NCBI RefSeq assembly: GCF_022213065.1 | Contig: NZ_JAKLJA010000013.1 | Span: forward strand, 120,019-184,018 | DNA from: Paraburkholderia tagetis | GTDB lineage: Bacteria; Pseudomonadota; Gammaproteobacteria; Burkholderiales; Burkholderiaceae | Length of the DNA: 64,000 nucleotides | Reading direction: 5' to 3' | Part shown: piece after piece, positions 17,501 to 23,967 of the stretch | How the letters are laid out: each line of letters starts with the position of its first letter | Position numbering within the stretch: the stretch's first letter is position 1 | The notes under the pieces: model-generated | Databases searched by the model: none | What the model was told of the DNA's origin: nothing | What the model saw: the letters and a program-made list of their open reading frames with translations, nothing else | Program-made: the position numbers and the translations under genes

Positions 17501-20312
17501 CGTTGCCGCAACCGGCGACGTCAATATCGGCGGCGTCACCGAAACGCACGATGCACAGTCCTGGTCACACTACGATTCCTCCGGCTTCCTCTCCAGGACG
17601 CAGACCACGGACGCTTCGGACTCGCATCAGGTCATCACGGTTGGCTCGACCGTGGCCGGCGATACCGTCACCGGCATTGCGGGGCATGACATGACCATCG
17701 CGGGTTCGACCGTCGCGGCCACGCACGACGTGGAGCTTGCGGCAGCTAACAACCTGAGCGTGACCACGACACAGGACACGAGCCGGAGCAGCACCTTCCA
17801 CGAGGAAAAGCAGTCTGGCTTCGGCGCGCTGAGCGGCGGCGGTCTGAGTATCAGTTACGGCAGTCGCGACCAGAAGGACACGACGCACGACACGGCCACG
17901 ACGAACAACGCGAGCCTCGTCGGCAGCACGGACGGCAATGTGTCGATGGCCGCAGGCAAGGAACTGCGCGTTTCGGGCAGCGACATCATCGCGGCGCAGA
18001 ACGTCACGGGCACAGGCGCGAACGTGACCATCGAGGCGGCCCAGGGCACGACGCATCACGACGAGTCGCACGAGATGAAGCAAAGCGGCTTCACGGTAGG
18101 ACTGGCTGGCAGCGTGGGCGATGCGATCAACAATGCCATATCGGAATCACAGGCCGCGAAGAATTCTTCCGGCAACGGCGACAGTCGCGCGGCAGCCCTG
18201 CATGGCATCGCGGCGGCGAATGATGCATACAACGTTGGCGGTGCCGCAGCCGCGGCAGCCAAGGGCGGCAAGCCCGATATCGGCGTGAAGGTCTCGTTTG
18301 GCACCAACAAAAGCCGCAGCGATGCCAGCGAAAACCAGACGACCCATAGCGGCTCCACCGTGCAGGCGGGCGGCACGGCTGCATTCGTGGCGACGGGCGA
18401 CGGCACGCCCGGCTCGGGCAATGTCACGATTGCCGGTTCGAACGTCAACGCCAACGATGTCGTCCTGGCCGCGAAGAATCAGGTCAACGTCATCAACACG
18501 ACCGACATGGATTCGACGCGCAGTTCGAACAGTTCAAGCAGCGCGAGCGTGGGCGTGCAATATACGATGGGCGGCGGGTTCGGTGTCTCGGCTGCGATGT
18601 CGAACGCGCACGGCGATGCGAACAGCGACGCGTCGATACAGAATGCTTCGCATGTGAACGCGGCCAGCAGCGCGACGATCATCAGCGGTGGCGATACAAA
18701 CGTCATGGGATCGCAGGTCAATGGCGCAAAGGTGGTTGCCGATGTGGGCGGCAATCTGAACATCGCGAGTGTGCAGGACGTGACGACAAGCGCGGCGCAC
18801 CAGAGCAGTTCTGGCGGCGGTTTTACCATCAGCCAGGGCGGCGGCAGCGCGAGCATCAGCGCGCAGAACGGCCACGCGGACGGCAAATATGCGGGCGTGA
18901 ACGAGCAGGCCGGGATCAATGCGGGCGATGGCGGGTTCAACGTCGACGTCAAGGGCAATACCGGACTGACGGGCGGCGTGATATCGAGCACGGCGGATGC
19001 GGAGAAGAGCAGCCTGAGCACGGGCACGCTGACGTTCTCGGACCTCGAAAACAAGAGCCACTACTCGGCCAATAGCGCGGGGATCAGTGCGGGAGCGGGC
19101 GTCGGGAGTACGGGCAAGTCGGTGGGTCCGGGTTCGGTGAGCGGCTCGGGCGGCGCGATTCCGATGATGCAGAACGAGAGCGGGGACCAGAGTGCCACGA
19201 CACGCAGCGCGGTGAGTGCGGGTACGATCGATATCACAAACCAGCCAGCCCAGAAGCAGGACGTGACCACACTCAGTCGCGACACCACGAACACGAACGG
19301 CAAGGTATCGAACACGCCGGACGTGAACGAGATCCTGAACCAGCAGGCCGACACGATGGCAGCGGCACAGGCCGCGGGCCAGGCGGTGGCGCAAAACATC
19401 GGGGCGTTCGCGGATGCGAAGGAAGCGGCGGCGGACAAGGCGGCCCAGGCCGCGTGGGACGCCGGCGATATGGAGGCGTACAAGGCGGCGGTTGCGGAGT
19501 CGAAGTCGTGGAGTGAAGGCGGCCAGGCCCGCACGGAGTTGCATATAGCGGGCGGTGCGCTGATTGGTGGCCTGGGCGGCGGTAGTGCATTCAGCACCAT
19601 TGGGGGTGCGGCGGGCGCGGGCGTGTCGGCAGCGATGGCGAACCAGTTGGACGATATCTATAAGGGCGTGGGATCGGCGACGGGTTCGGAACTGCTAGGC
19701 AATCTTGCAGCGAACGTGGCGGCGAGCGTGGGTGGTGCGCTGGTTGGCGGCGGCATGGGGGCGGCCACGGCGTCGAACGTTGAGCTGTACAACCAGTCGG
19801 CGCACCGGAAGAACAACGATCTGCTTACGCAGGTATGTAGTGGCATGAGCCCATGCAGTGAATCGCAGGTGATGGCGGTGATCAATGCACAAGGGGCTAA
19901 TGCGGAGGCAGCAGCTGGTACTCTCCAGCCTAATTACGCGACTTTGAACTTCGGTGTTCTGTCTGGCTCTGCCGGCGGCACGATAAATCTGAATGATGGA
20001 ACCAAATATCTTGCTGTTGGCGTGGGACAAGCTAATCCATCGTCAATCTCTTGGTCGCCGGGCGCGAGCGCCACACTGGGCTGGATTTGGGGGGCACGAA
20101 CCGCTGATGCAACCAATGCATTCCTAAATGGAGATGGTAACCAGGCATTTATTTCTATCCCAACGCCTTGGCGAGTTAACGTAGTTGGCGCTGTCACGCA
20201 TGGGTATGGTGGTTCTACCGCGCTTGAAATAGGAGTTGGATCGCCTGGTGGTCTATCGTATGGAGTTGTGCCTTGGAGTCATTCGACACCAGTAGGTACT
20301 GGAAACAAGTAA
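11589..20312 (+). CDS. cdiA: CDI exoprotein, TpsA/filamentous haemagglutinin type (BcpA/CdiA)
   Basis: A 2907-residue secreted exoprotein delivered through its TpsB partner to the cell surface, where the carboxyl tip enters neighbouring cells. It opens with an extended signal peptide (MNKKQFRLVFNRRHGMLVAV) and a hydrophobic core ending PSFAQ. The TPS secretion domain (about 70-300; NPSGIAVNGGGFINT) follows, then long haemagglutinin-type repeats, a Gly/Thr linker (about 1520-1570), and more repeats rich in VAATGDVNIGG-like units. The Burkholderia boundary motif E-L-Y-N is at 2732-2735 (19782-19793), so the variable toxin tip is about 2732-2907. The tip's bases are visibly less GC-rich than the rest. 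It is followed by a tiny ORF as candidate immunity gene and, further on, its transporter. The 278 bases upstream contain no strong ribosome site I can name. The toxin activity is not identifiable by eye; the tip is Gly/Ser/aromatic rich. Confidence 0.92.
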   Translation: MNKKQFRLVFNRRHGMLVAVAETTTAAGKETRQTRARTRHSTSHGALFTLRQVTFAALALLGAMPSFAQIVGGGAHAPNVIQTQNGLDQVNVNRPSGAGVSVNSYHRFDVQSRGAILNNSGSTTSTQLAGQVQGNPNFAAGQSAKVIVNQVNSPAASQLNGFVEIAGQRAEVILANPSGIAVNGGGFINTSRATLTTGTPNYAADGSVSGFNVTGGNITVNGAGLNASNIDQVDLLARAVQANAAIYAKNLNVVTGANSIDHDTLAATPIAGDSAAPGVSIDVSNLGGMYANRIVLVGTELGVGVSTKGILAAQDGDLVLTSAGKLILAGQTNASGNIVASAREGIDNSGITYAQQNVSASTSGTLTNSGALAAQRSTTVNAGSVASTGTLASGVNSDGVVTQAADLKLNASGPLSATGQNVAGGNVAMSGGSVNLAGGNTSAVGNIGMTVSAGDANLKGATVTAGGTLATNTSGRLTTDNASVSSGGAQTHAAGALSNVKGQLVSATTLDTKVSGAAVNTGGVMQSDGKQTFSGGSLDNTGGSILSLNGDGLNLGVTGTLTNGLKGVIGGNGNVSVSACTLTNAGQVNALTSATLKAWGIANTGAVLAGSTLAVSASGTLKNNGTMSATTTTVTGANVDNSKGDIDGTTVSVKASGDLKNSGGTIAQSGTGTQTVSAGGTLDNSAGKIASNAKDLNVSGGAVVNDDGTIQHAGAGSLNVTAVNALSNSGGQIASNGSVATQSASLDNTNGDITAQHAAQIAATNGIVNRTGLVYGQDGLSANTNGDFDNTGGAAQTAGDLAMDVGGTLMNTGGAVTANGAHGTMSVTAGAIDNANGTMTNAGDGATTANASDINNTAGTLGGNGDVTLSGQTLENGNGAQVVGAGATDFAITGSINNQGGTMYGGSGLTMGRASTAVYNDGGTILGGVDVYANVASFSNWGGAVRANRDIAASGVIVGDGEMTAGRNLGLNVAGDYTNTANNRLNADGDLSVNASGTLTNTGTLGAGGALNASGANVVNTGLMTSAATNISAAYTINNQGRIEGDSVTTNSGSFVNMAGVIGNLVAINAWDILNSGGSAVIAGAQKVGLYAHNSFTNEYGALVYSGGDIEIARDSTRDGEGLLANQTGVITNSASTIEAEGNIDAAATTINNVRTGVDVQAGAPVSTTGPTLTLWTADMGNNYAGPEFAFFQSSTYPWRWWAGGFGAETRNSLATPVTVTLPASQVTNLDTGAQTFSLTKPLSDRYRVLATGLTTRTITNNPTQYYQSLTQNPDGTVTITFWPDYDPNVHIRPDQVQVRTDLGPGNHDYVEIARTTTTTTQTDQLVSAGTNALMQAGGSIRTNTDNGSLNNYASTMAAGGDLIRRADGGSVNDTGVVLQQTGEQRAQSVFYWHQKSGRGEDQQTVQDAVVPLATVTTDAIAAIATGNQSVQTNAQDISMTSVDRHGATVTGAGVSGGDATGTQLGNVSGNGKKPQTLGTASGGIPDLKLPNNALYTYVTTPGADYLIETDPRFTNPQPVNPGGGTATGGGTGGNPAAGGSTAGGSTTGGGTGGGTGGGTTGGTTSSNFLLSQLGYNPQQVEKRLGDGYYEMTLIRNQVTQLTGRTYLSGYSDNLSEYTALMNNGAIHARAFNLAVGVGLSDAQMAQLTTDMVWLVSQTVTLPDGSQQNVLVPKLYLAQSNTVDLKDSGVLVAGGTVTQNATGSVNNSGHIVGDLATTVIGNTITNRGVIGSGGTTAVAAVLDVNNIGGRIGGVDTVVNAGRDINNVSVEHQASAVTGNAGFTSTATGMSVASVATISGTNSTTAAAVRDVNMSGSAITSKGDTTVAAGRDINAGTLALNSTQDAGTTDGLNGGHAKQTVNVGSAITGAGNVTTVSGGNTTLTGSTVAAGKDTAMLAGGDMTVTAAKDTAAYNGQSMGGSRAQSKNSSYDEAAQGSSVSAVGNTTMAAGQGGSGNLNILGSSVTAATGATTVAATGDVNIGGVTETHDAQSWSHYDSSGFLSRTQTTDASDSHQVITVGSTVAGDTVTGIAGHDMTIAGSTVAATHDVELAAANNLSVTTTQDTSRSSTFHEEKQSGFGALSGGGLSISYGSRDQKDTTHDTATTNNASLVGSTDGNVSMAAGKELRVSGSDIIAAQNVTGTGANVTIEAAQGTTHHDESHEMKQSGFTVGLAGSVGDAINNAISESQAAKNSSGNGDSRAAALHGIAAANDAYNVGGAAAAAAKGGKPDIGVKVSFGTNKSRSDASENQTTHSGSTVQAGGTAAFVATGDGTPGSGNVTIAGSNVNANDVVLAAKNQVNVINTTDMDSTRSSNSSSSASVGVQYTMGGGFGVSAAMSNAHGDANSDASIQNASHVNAASSATIISGGDTNVMGSQVNGAKVVADVGGNLNIASVQDVTTSAAHQSSSGGGFTISQGGGSASISAQNGHADGKYAGVNEQAGINAGDGGFNVDVKGNTGLTGGVISSTADAEKSSLSTGTLTFSDLENKSHYSANSAGISAGAGVGSTGKSVGPGSVSGSGGAIPMMQNESGDQSATTRSAVSAGTIDITNQPAQKQDVTTLSRDTTNTNGKVSNTPDVNEILNQQADTMAAAQAAGQAVAQNIGAFADAKEAAADKAAQAAWDAGDMEAYKAAVAESKSWSEGGQARTELHIAGGALIGGLGGGSAFSTIGGAAGAGVSAAMANQLDDIYKGVGSATGSELLGNLAANVAASVGGALVGGGMGAATASNVELYNQSAHRKNNDLLTQVCSGMSPCSESQVMAVINAQGANAEAAAGTLQPNYATLNFGVLSGSAGGTINLNDGTKYLAVGVGQANPSSISWSPGASATLGWIWGARTADATNAFLNGDGNQAFISIPTPWRVNVVGAVTHGYGGSTALEIGVGSPGGLSYGVVPWSHSTPVGTGNK

Positions 20313-20322
20313 GGAGTGGAAA

Positions 20323-20460
20323 ATGCCGGCAGTAGGTGGAGGGCCATCACCTGAGCAATGGAAGCGGATGAGTAGAAAGGAAAAAATCATCTACTGGCTA
20401 TTTGTTGGCGCAGCTATGGTATTCGTTGGATATTTGGTTATCGAAAAGCTTCTGAGCTGA
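20323..20460 (+). CDS. cdiI: Candidate CDI immunity protein, 45 residues
   Basis: A tiny gene directly after the exoprotein gene. AAGGAG at 20311-20316 overlaps the exoprotein stop codon and lies six bases before ATG. The 45-residue product has a charged start (MPAVGGGPSPEQWKRMSRKE) and one hydrophobic helix (IIYWLFVGAAMVFVGYLVI). Its position is that of cdiI/bcpI. A single-helix inner-membrane protein as immunity factor would suit a toxin tip that acts in the membrane. The role is inferred from position only; it is shorter than most known CDI immunity proteins. Confidence 0.6.
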   Translation: MPAVGGGPSPEQWKRMSRKEKIIYWLFVGAAMVFVGYLVIEKLLS

Positions 20461-20510
20461 TGTGATGCAGACTCGCGGCTTCGGGCAAAAACGCGCGTCG
20501 GGGCAAAAAA

Positions 20511-22088
20511 TTGCAGGCACAGGGGCACGTCAGGGCAAAACGGTCTGCAAGTGGTTGTTGCGTCGGGAGAAAACGTACATCGACAACGACGCACGCGTCG
20601 GGATGTAGGGATATAGCGAACCATTCGGAATACACAGCGATTAGCAATGGCATCAGCGCGGGCGCGGGTGTCGGCGATACGGGCAAGTCGGTCGGGCCGG
20701 GTTCGGTCGGCGGCACAGGCGGCGTTTCGCCGATGCTTCCTCAAAGCGAAAGCGGCTCGTCTGACGCGACGACGCGTAGTGCGGTCACTGCCGGCACGAT
20801 CAACATCACGGATGGCGCGAACCAGAGGCAGGACGTGGCGGGCCTCTCCCCCGATACGGTGGACACGAATGGTCAGGTGTCGAAACTGCCCGACGTGAAT
20901 GCCCTGCTGAACCAGCAGGCCGACCGGATGCAGGCGGCACAGGCCGCGGGCCAGGCGGTGGCGCAGCGCATTGGCGATTACGCGGACGCACAGGCCAAAG
21001 CGACAGGAGATTCGGCATGGGCCGAGGGTGGCGACAAGCGCGCGGCGATGCAGGCGGCGGGTGCTGCGGTTGTTGCGGGTCTCGGTGGGGGTGTCGGCAG
21101 CGCGGTTGCGGGTGCGGCCGGTGCGGCGATTGGCTCGAAGATGGCACCCATGCTCAATGAACTGGGTCGTTCGATTGCGGCATCGAACCCGACTGGTGAT
21201 GCGAGTGTGAATACCGCGCTTGGCAACATCGTTTCGAACGTTGTCGCCACTACTGCCGGTGCGGCTGCGGGTGGCGCGGGGGCGTTCTCCAGTTCCAATG
21301 TCGACAGATTTAATCGCCAGCTCCACCCTGACGAAAAACAAGCCATCAAAGACAAGGCCAACGGGGACCAGGCCGAACAGGACAAATTGACGAAGGCTGC
21401 GTGCTATGCGGTGAAGTGCTGGGCTGAATACAAGCAAGGCAGTGACGAGTACAACAAGAACTACGTAAGCCAGCGTGAAGCGTCCCAGCTCGGGCCAGAA
21501 TTGCAGTGGGTGAACAACCAGAAGGAGTCCGGGCTGTTCGACTACACGCCAACGCAGAAAATCGGCGATATGGTGCAGAGCGATCCGCTGGGCGTGGCGA
21601 AGGACGCAGCAAAGACGGGGCTGGGTGTGTATATGGCAGCTACCGGAGCAAAAGCTTGCGCTACAGGCGCTGCGTGCGGCGTGGGTGGTGCCATGATTAC
21701 TTTTGGGCTCAATGATGTCTTTGAAGGTAGCAATGGACTGTTCAACCGTTACGAAGGTATTCCAGAGCCCGGTTTGAACCCTCTGCGAATGGGTTTCAAC
21801 ATAGTTTCTCCTACTTGGGGTAATGTGCTTTACGACAGCGCTGCATTTGCGACTAGTGTTGCGGCATTGACCACACCAACTCCCCTAAAGATGGGGTGGT
21901 CAGACGGCTTGAATCGTCCTGGCACGATGTTCGATGTCACGGTCCCAAAATTTAACAACATGCTCACGATTCCAGTTCTCCAGTGGGAAATCCCCGTTGC
22001 CGCGAATCAGGCTATCCAAGTCATCAACGCGGGATCAAAGGGTGCAAAAATCGTGAACGATGTGCAGAACGTGGAAAAAAAGAAATGA
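20511..22088 (+). CDS. Orphan CDI toxin-tip module 1 (displaced cdiA 3' end)
   Basis: The reading frame resembles the last part of the main exoprotein. From about 20600, ISAGAGVGDTGKSVGPGSV matches ISAGAGVGSTGKSVGPGSV of the main gene, followed by the same LNQQADxMxAAQAAGQAVAQ region and Ala/Gly-rich pretoxin. The boundary motif is the variant D-R-F-N-R-Q-L-H near 21303, after which the tip (about 260 residues) is unrelated to the first. The tip contains Gly/Ala-rich hydrophobic stretches and GLNDVFEGSNGLFNRYEG, which recalls DUF4225 of other CDI tips (from memory). There is no signal peptide or ribosome site, so it is an orphan cdiA-CT that could be expressed only after recombination with the main gene. 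Codons before 20600 look like a recombination seam rather than protein. Confidence 0.75.
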   Translation: MQAQGHVRAKRSASGCCVGRKRTSTTTHASGCRDIANHSEYTAISNGISAGAGVGDTGKSVGPGSVGGTGGVSPMLPQSESGSSDATTRSAVTAGTINITDGANQRQDVAGLSPDTVDTNGQVSKLPDVNALLNQQADRMQAAQAAGQAVAQRIGDYADAQAKATGDSAWAEGGDKRAAMQAAGAAVVAGLGGGVGSAVAGAAGAAIGSKMAPMLNELGRSIAASNPTGDASVNTALGNIVSNVVATTAGAAAGGAGAFSSSNVDRFNRQLHPDEKQAIKDKANGDQAEQDKLTKAACYAVKCWAEYKQGSDEYNKNYVSQREASQLGPELQWVNNQKESGLFDYTPTQKIGDMVQSDPLGVAKDAAKTGLGVYMAATGAKACATGAACGVGGAMITFGLNDVFEGSNGLFNRYEGIPEPGLNPLRMGFNIVSPTWGNVLYDSAAFATSVAALTTPTPLKMGWSDGLNRPGTMFDVTVPKFNNMLTIPVLQWEIPVAANQAIQVINAGSKGAKIVNDVQNVEKKK

Positions 22089-22354
22089 ACTGGAACCGAC
22101 TCTACGCATTCGTGCAGTCAACCTGCGTCGTTTGGGGCGCTTCTATTGGCGCGGGAATTTTCTGGGCAATGGTCGTGACGGGCCTTTGTCGATTCGCATT
22201 CAAGCTCGAAGAAAAGCCGGCAATGCTGTTTATCTTTTGCCCAGTTTGCATAGTGTTGGTTGCGTATTGGGTCAGAAAACTACCCGCCCGGCTAAGCAAA
22301 GCCGGCATGTTGAGCGACGATCCTTCACGGTTTGGACCGTGGTTTAAGAATTGA
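22085..22354 (+). CDS. Candidate immunity protein for orphan module 1
   Basis: An 89-residue protein whose ATG overlaps the stop of orphan toxin 1 (ATGA), implying coupled translation. It has two hydrophobic segments (CVVWGASIGAGIFWAMVVTG and AMLFIFCPVCIVLVAYWV) and a short basic tail, so it should sit in the inner membrane. Position directly behind an orphan CDI tip makes immunity the likely role. No family is recognised. Confidence 0.65.
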   Translation: MNWNRLYAFVQSTCVVWGASIGAGIFWAMVVTGLCRFAFKLEEKPAMLFIFCPVCIVLVAYWVRKLPARLSKAGMLSDDPSRFGPWFKN

Positions 22355-22355
22355 T

Positions 22356-23135
22356 ATGCCTAAAGCAATTAACCTCGCCGCTGACCAGTACAACCGGCAG
22401 TTGCATGAGGACGGCACGGCCAAGGAGAAGACACTTGCCAAACAGCTTGCGGAGACGATCGATGGAAAATACACCCAGGCACAGATCGAGGACCAGATGC
22501 GGCTTATGGGCGTATCCGATGCGAACGGCGGGACAGTGGCGCCGGGAACGGCTGAGGAGTTGAATGGACGCACCCCGACCGATCCCGGCGCCAGTTGGTT
22601 AAATACGGGCCTGTCCAACGCAAATGGAAAACCGCTGATTATCCAGATCATGCCGGAGGCGAATCCGGCATTGCAGGCATTCATCATGGAGAACTACAAC
22701 TCGGCCACGCCGGGGCAGGTGCCGAGTGCCTATACGTATACGCCGTCACCAGTCGGGATGGATGTGCGGGGAACGGTGGCCAATGTGGCAGGAGACGTTT
22801 CTACGGCGGCCGGTCGGTTTGGGGCGATCACTGCGGCGGGAGCTACTATACCGTCGCCTTATGCGCCGGGGCTCGCTACGGCAGCCTATATTGCTACCGC
22901 GACAGGTATAGCAGCCGATGCGGTAGTGCAGATTGCGAAACCTGATGTGGGGCGATATTGGACGAATGGCGGCAGTGCCATGATTTCAGATCGACTCTCA
23001 ACAAAGTACCCACTTGCTGGCCCCGTGATTAACGAGGCCACAAACCAGTTCAACGGCAGCAGCTTGTCTCAATCGATTCAAGACTTCATAAATTCCTCTT
23101 GGAACCGCATCACTAACCAACCGGAAAAGAAATGA
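22356..23135 (+). CDS. Orphan CDI toxin-tip module 2
   Basis: A second displaced tip, reduced to the boundary motif and what follows. MPKAINLAA is followed by D-Q-Y-N-R-Q-L-H, the same kind of motif as in the main exoprotein and in orphan 1, and about 245 further residues. The pretoxin region is missing. The tip has a Pro/Thr-rich middle, an extended hydrophobic Ala-rich stretch (about 145-195; TAAYIATATGIAADAVVQIA), and a polar end. There is no signal peptide. An in-frame upstream ATG exists at 22332; neither start has a good ribosome site, consistent with an unexpressed reserve tip. Toxin activity is unknown. Confidence 0.7.
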   Translation: MPKAINLAADQYNRQLHEDGTAKEKTLAKQLAETIDGKYTQAQIEDQMRLMGVSDANGGTVAPGTAEELNGRTPTDPGASWLNTGLSNANGKPLIIQIMPEANPALQAFIMENYNSATPGQVPSAYTYTPSPVGMDVRGTVANVAGDVSTAAGRFGAITAAGATIPSPYAPGLATAAYIATATGIAADAVVQIAKPDVGRYWTNGGSAMISDRLSTKYPLAGPVINEATNQFNGSSLSQSIQDFINSSWNRITNQPEKK

Positions 23136-23419
23136 AATTTATAGACGACGGAAATCTGACCGGGTGGATGTGTACAGTTTTAATTGTGATTGGCATCGGG
23201 ATATCGTATGGGACATTCAAATATGCACCACCTTCGACTTGGAGCGTGTTCCTAGCGTTATTCGGATTCTTGCTTATGGCTATCGGTGGTTTGAGCAGCC
23301 GTGCTCGTTTACTGAAAATCAGGCCCTTCGACAACAGCTACAAAAAAGCGCGCGAAAACTACGAAGTCAAGGACGATGCAGGCGCGTCTAACAAAGACGA
23401 CTCAGAGGAACGAACATGA
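23132..23419 (+). CDS. Candidate immunity protein for orphan module 2
   Basis: A 95-residue protein starting inside the stop of orphan toxin 2 (ATGA). It has two transmembrane helices (about 11-30 and 38-55; WMCTVLIVIGIGISYG and WSVFLALFGFLLMAIGGL) and a charged carboxyl tail rich in Lys, Asp and Glu. By position it is the immunity partner of orphan tip 2. Like the other two candidates in this locus it is a small membrane protein. No family is recognised. Confidence 0.65.
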   Translation: MKFIDDGNLTGWMCTVLIVIGIGISYGTFKYAPPSTWSVFLALFGFLLMAIGGLSSRARLLKIRPFDNSYKKARENYEVKDDAGASNKDDSEERT

Positions 23420-23943
23420 GCGCGATCAATTCATCTTCCGGCATCGGGCCGCTCATCGAACACAGCATCAAACAGTACGTAAAAGAGCACGGCCGCAAGC
23501 CCTTCGCTCTTATCCTGAACCCCGCGCACATGAGCGAGTTTTGCAAGGGAGCAGGAAGCAACGACACGATACTGGACGGGATATCGGTAATCTCGAGCCC
23601 ACGTTTCGATATGCCTGTTCTGGTGGACGAATGCGGTAACCCCTTCGAGCTTGAGCTAATGTCAGTCATAGGCAAAATAACCGGGCGCAGTTTCTATTGC
23701 CAGACCGAATTGACGCGGGCGACATGGCGCTCAATCGAAATCCGCCTCCGCCGCTACATCGGCTCGCGTCATCGCAAGCCCCTGGCGCTCGTCGCGCATC
23801 CCTCGCAGCTTGAAGAACTGCTGATGACATTCGACGCACCAGATGCCGACCTGTCATTGCTCGACGGCGTTTCGATACAAACCGACGAGCGCTGCAATGT
23901 CCTGCATGTAATCGACCACGAAGGTCAGCTTCGAAGGCTGTAA
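23416..23943 (+). CDS. Unidentified protein made of two copies of one domain, in the bcpO position
   Basis: A 175-residue soluble protein whose ATG overlaps the preceding stop (ATGA). It contains an internal duplication: about 26-80 (HGRKPFALILNPAHMSEF ... ILDGISVISSPRFDMPVLV) and about 115-170 (RHRKPLALVAHPSQLEEL ... LLDGVSIQTDERCNVLHVI) share the pattern R-K-P-x-A-L-x-x-x-P ... L-D-G-[IV]-S-[VI]. There is no signal peptide or lipobox. In Burkholderia bcpAIOB loci an extra ORF, bcpO, often a small lipoprotein, lies between immunity and transporter genes. This gene has the position but not the lipoprotein features. Alternatively it is cargo brought in with an orphan module. Confidence 0.6.
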   Translation: MSAINSSSGIGPLIEHSIKQYVKEHGRKPFALILNPAHMSEFCKGAGSNDTILDGISVISSPRFDMPVLVDECGNPFELELMSVIGKITGRSFYCQTELTRATWRSIEIRLRRYIGSRHRKPLALVAHPSQLEELLMTFDAPDADLSLLDGVSIQTDERCNVLHVIDHEGQLRRL

Positions 23944-23967
23944 CCACCACTACGGAACTGTCTTGCA

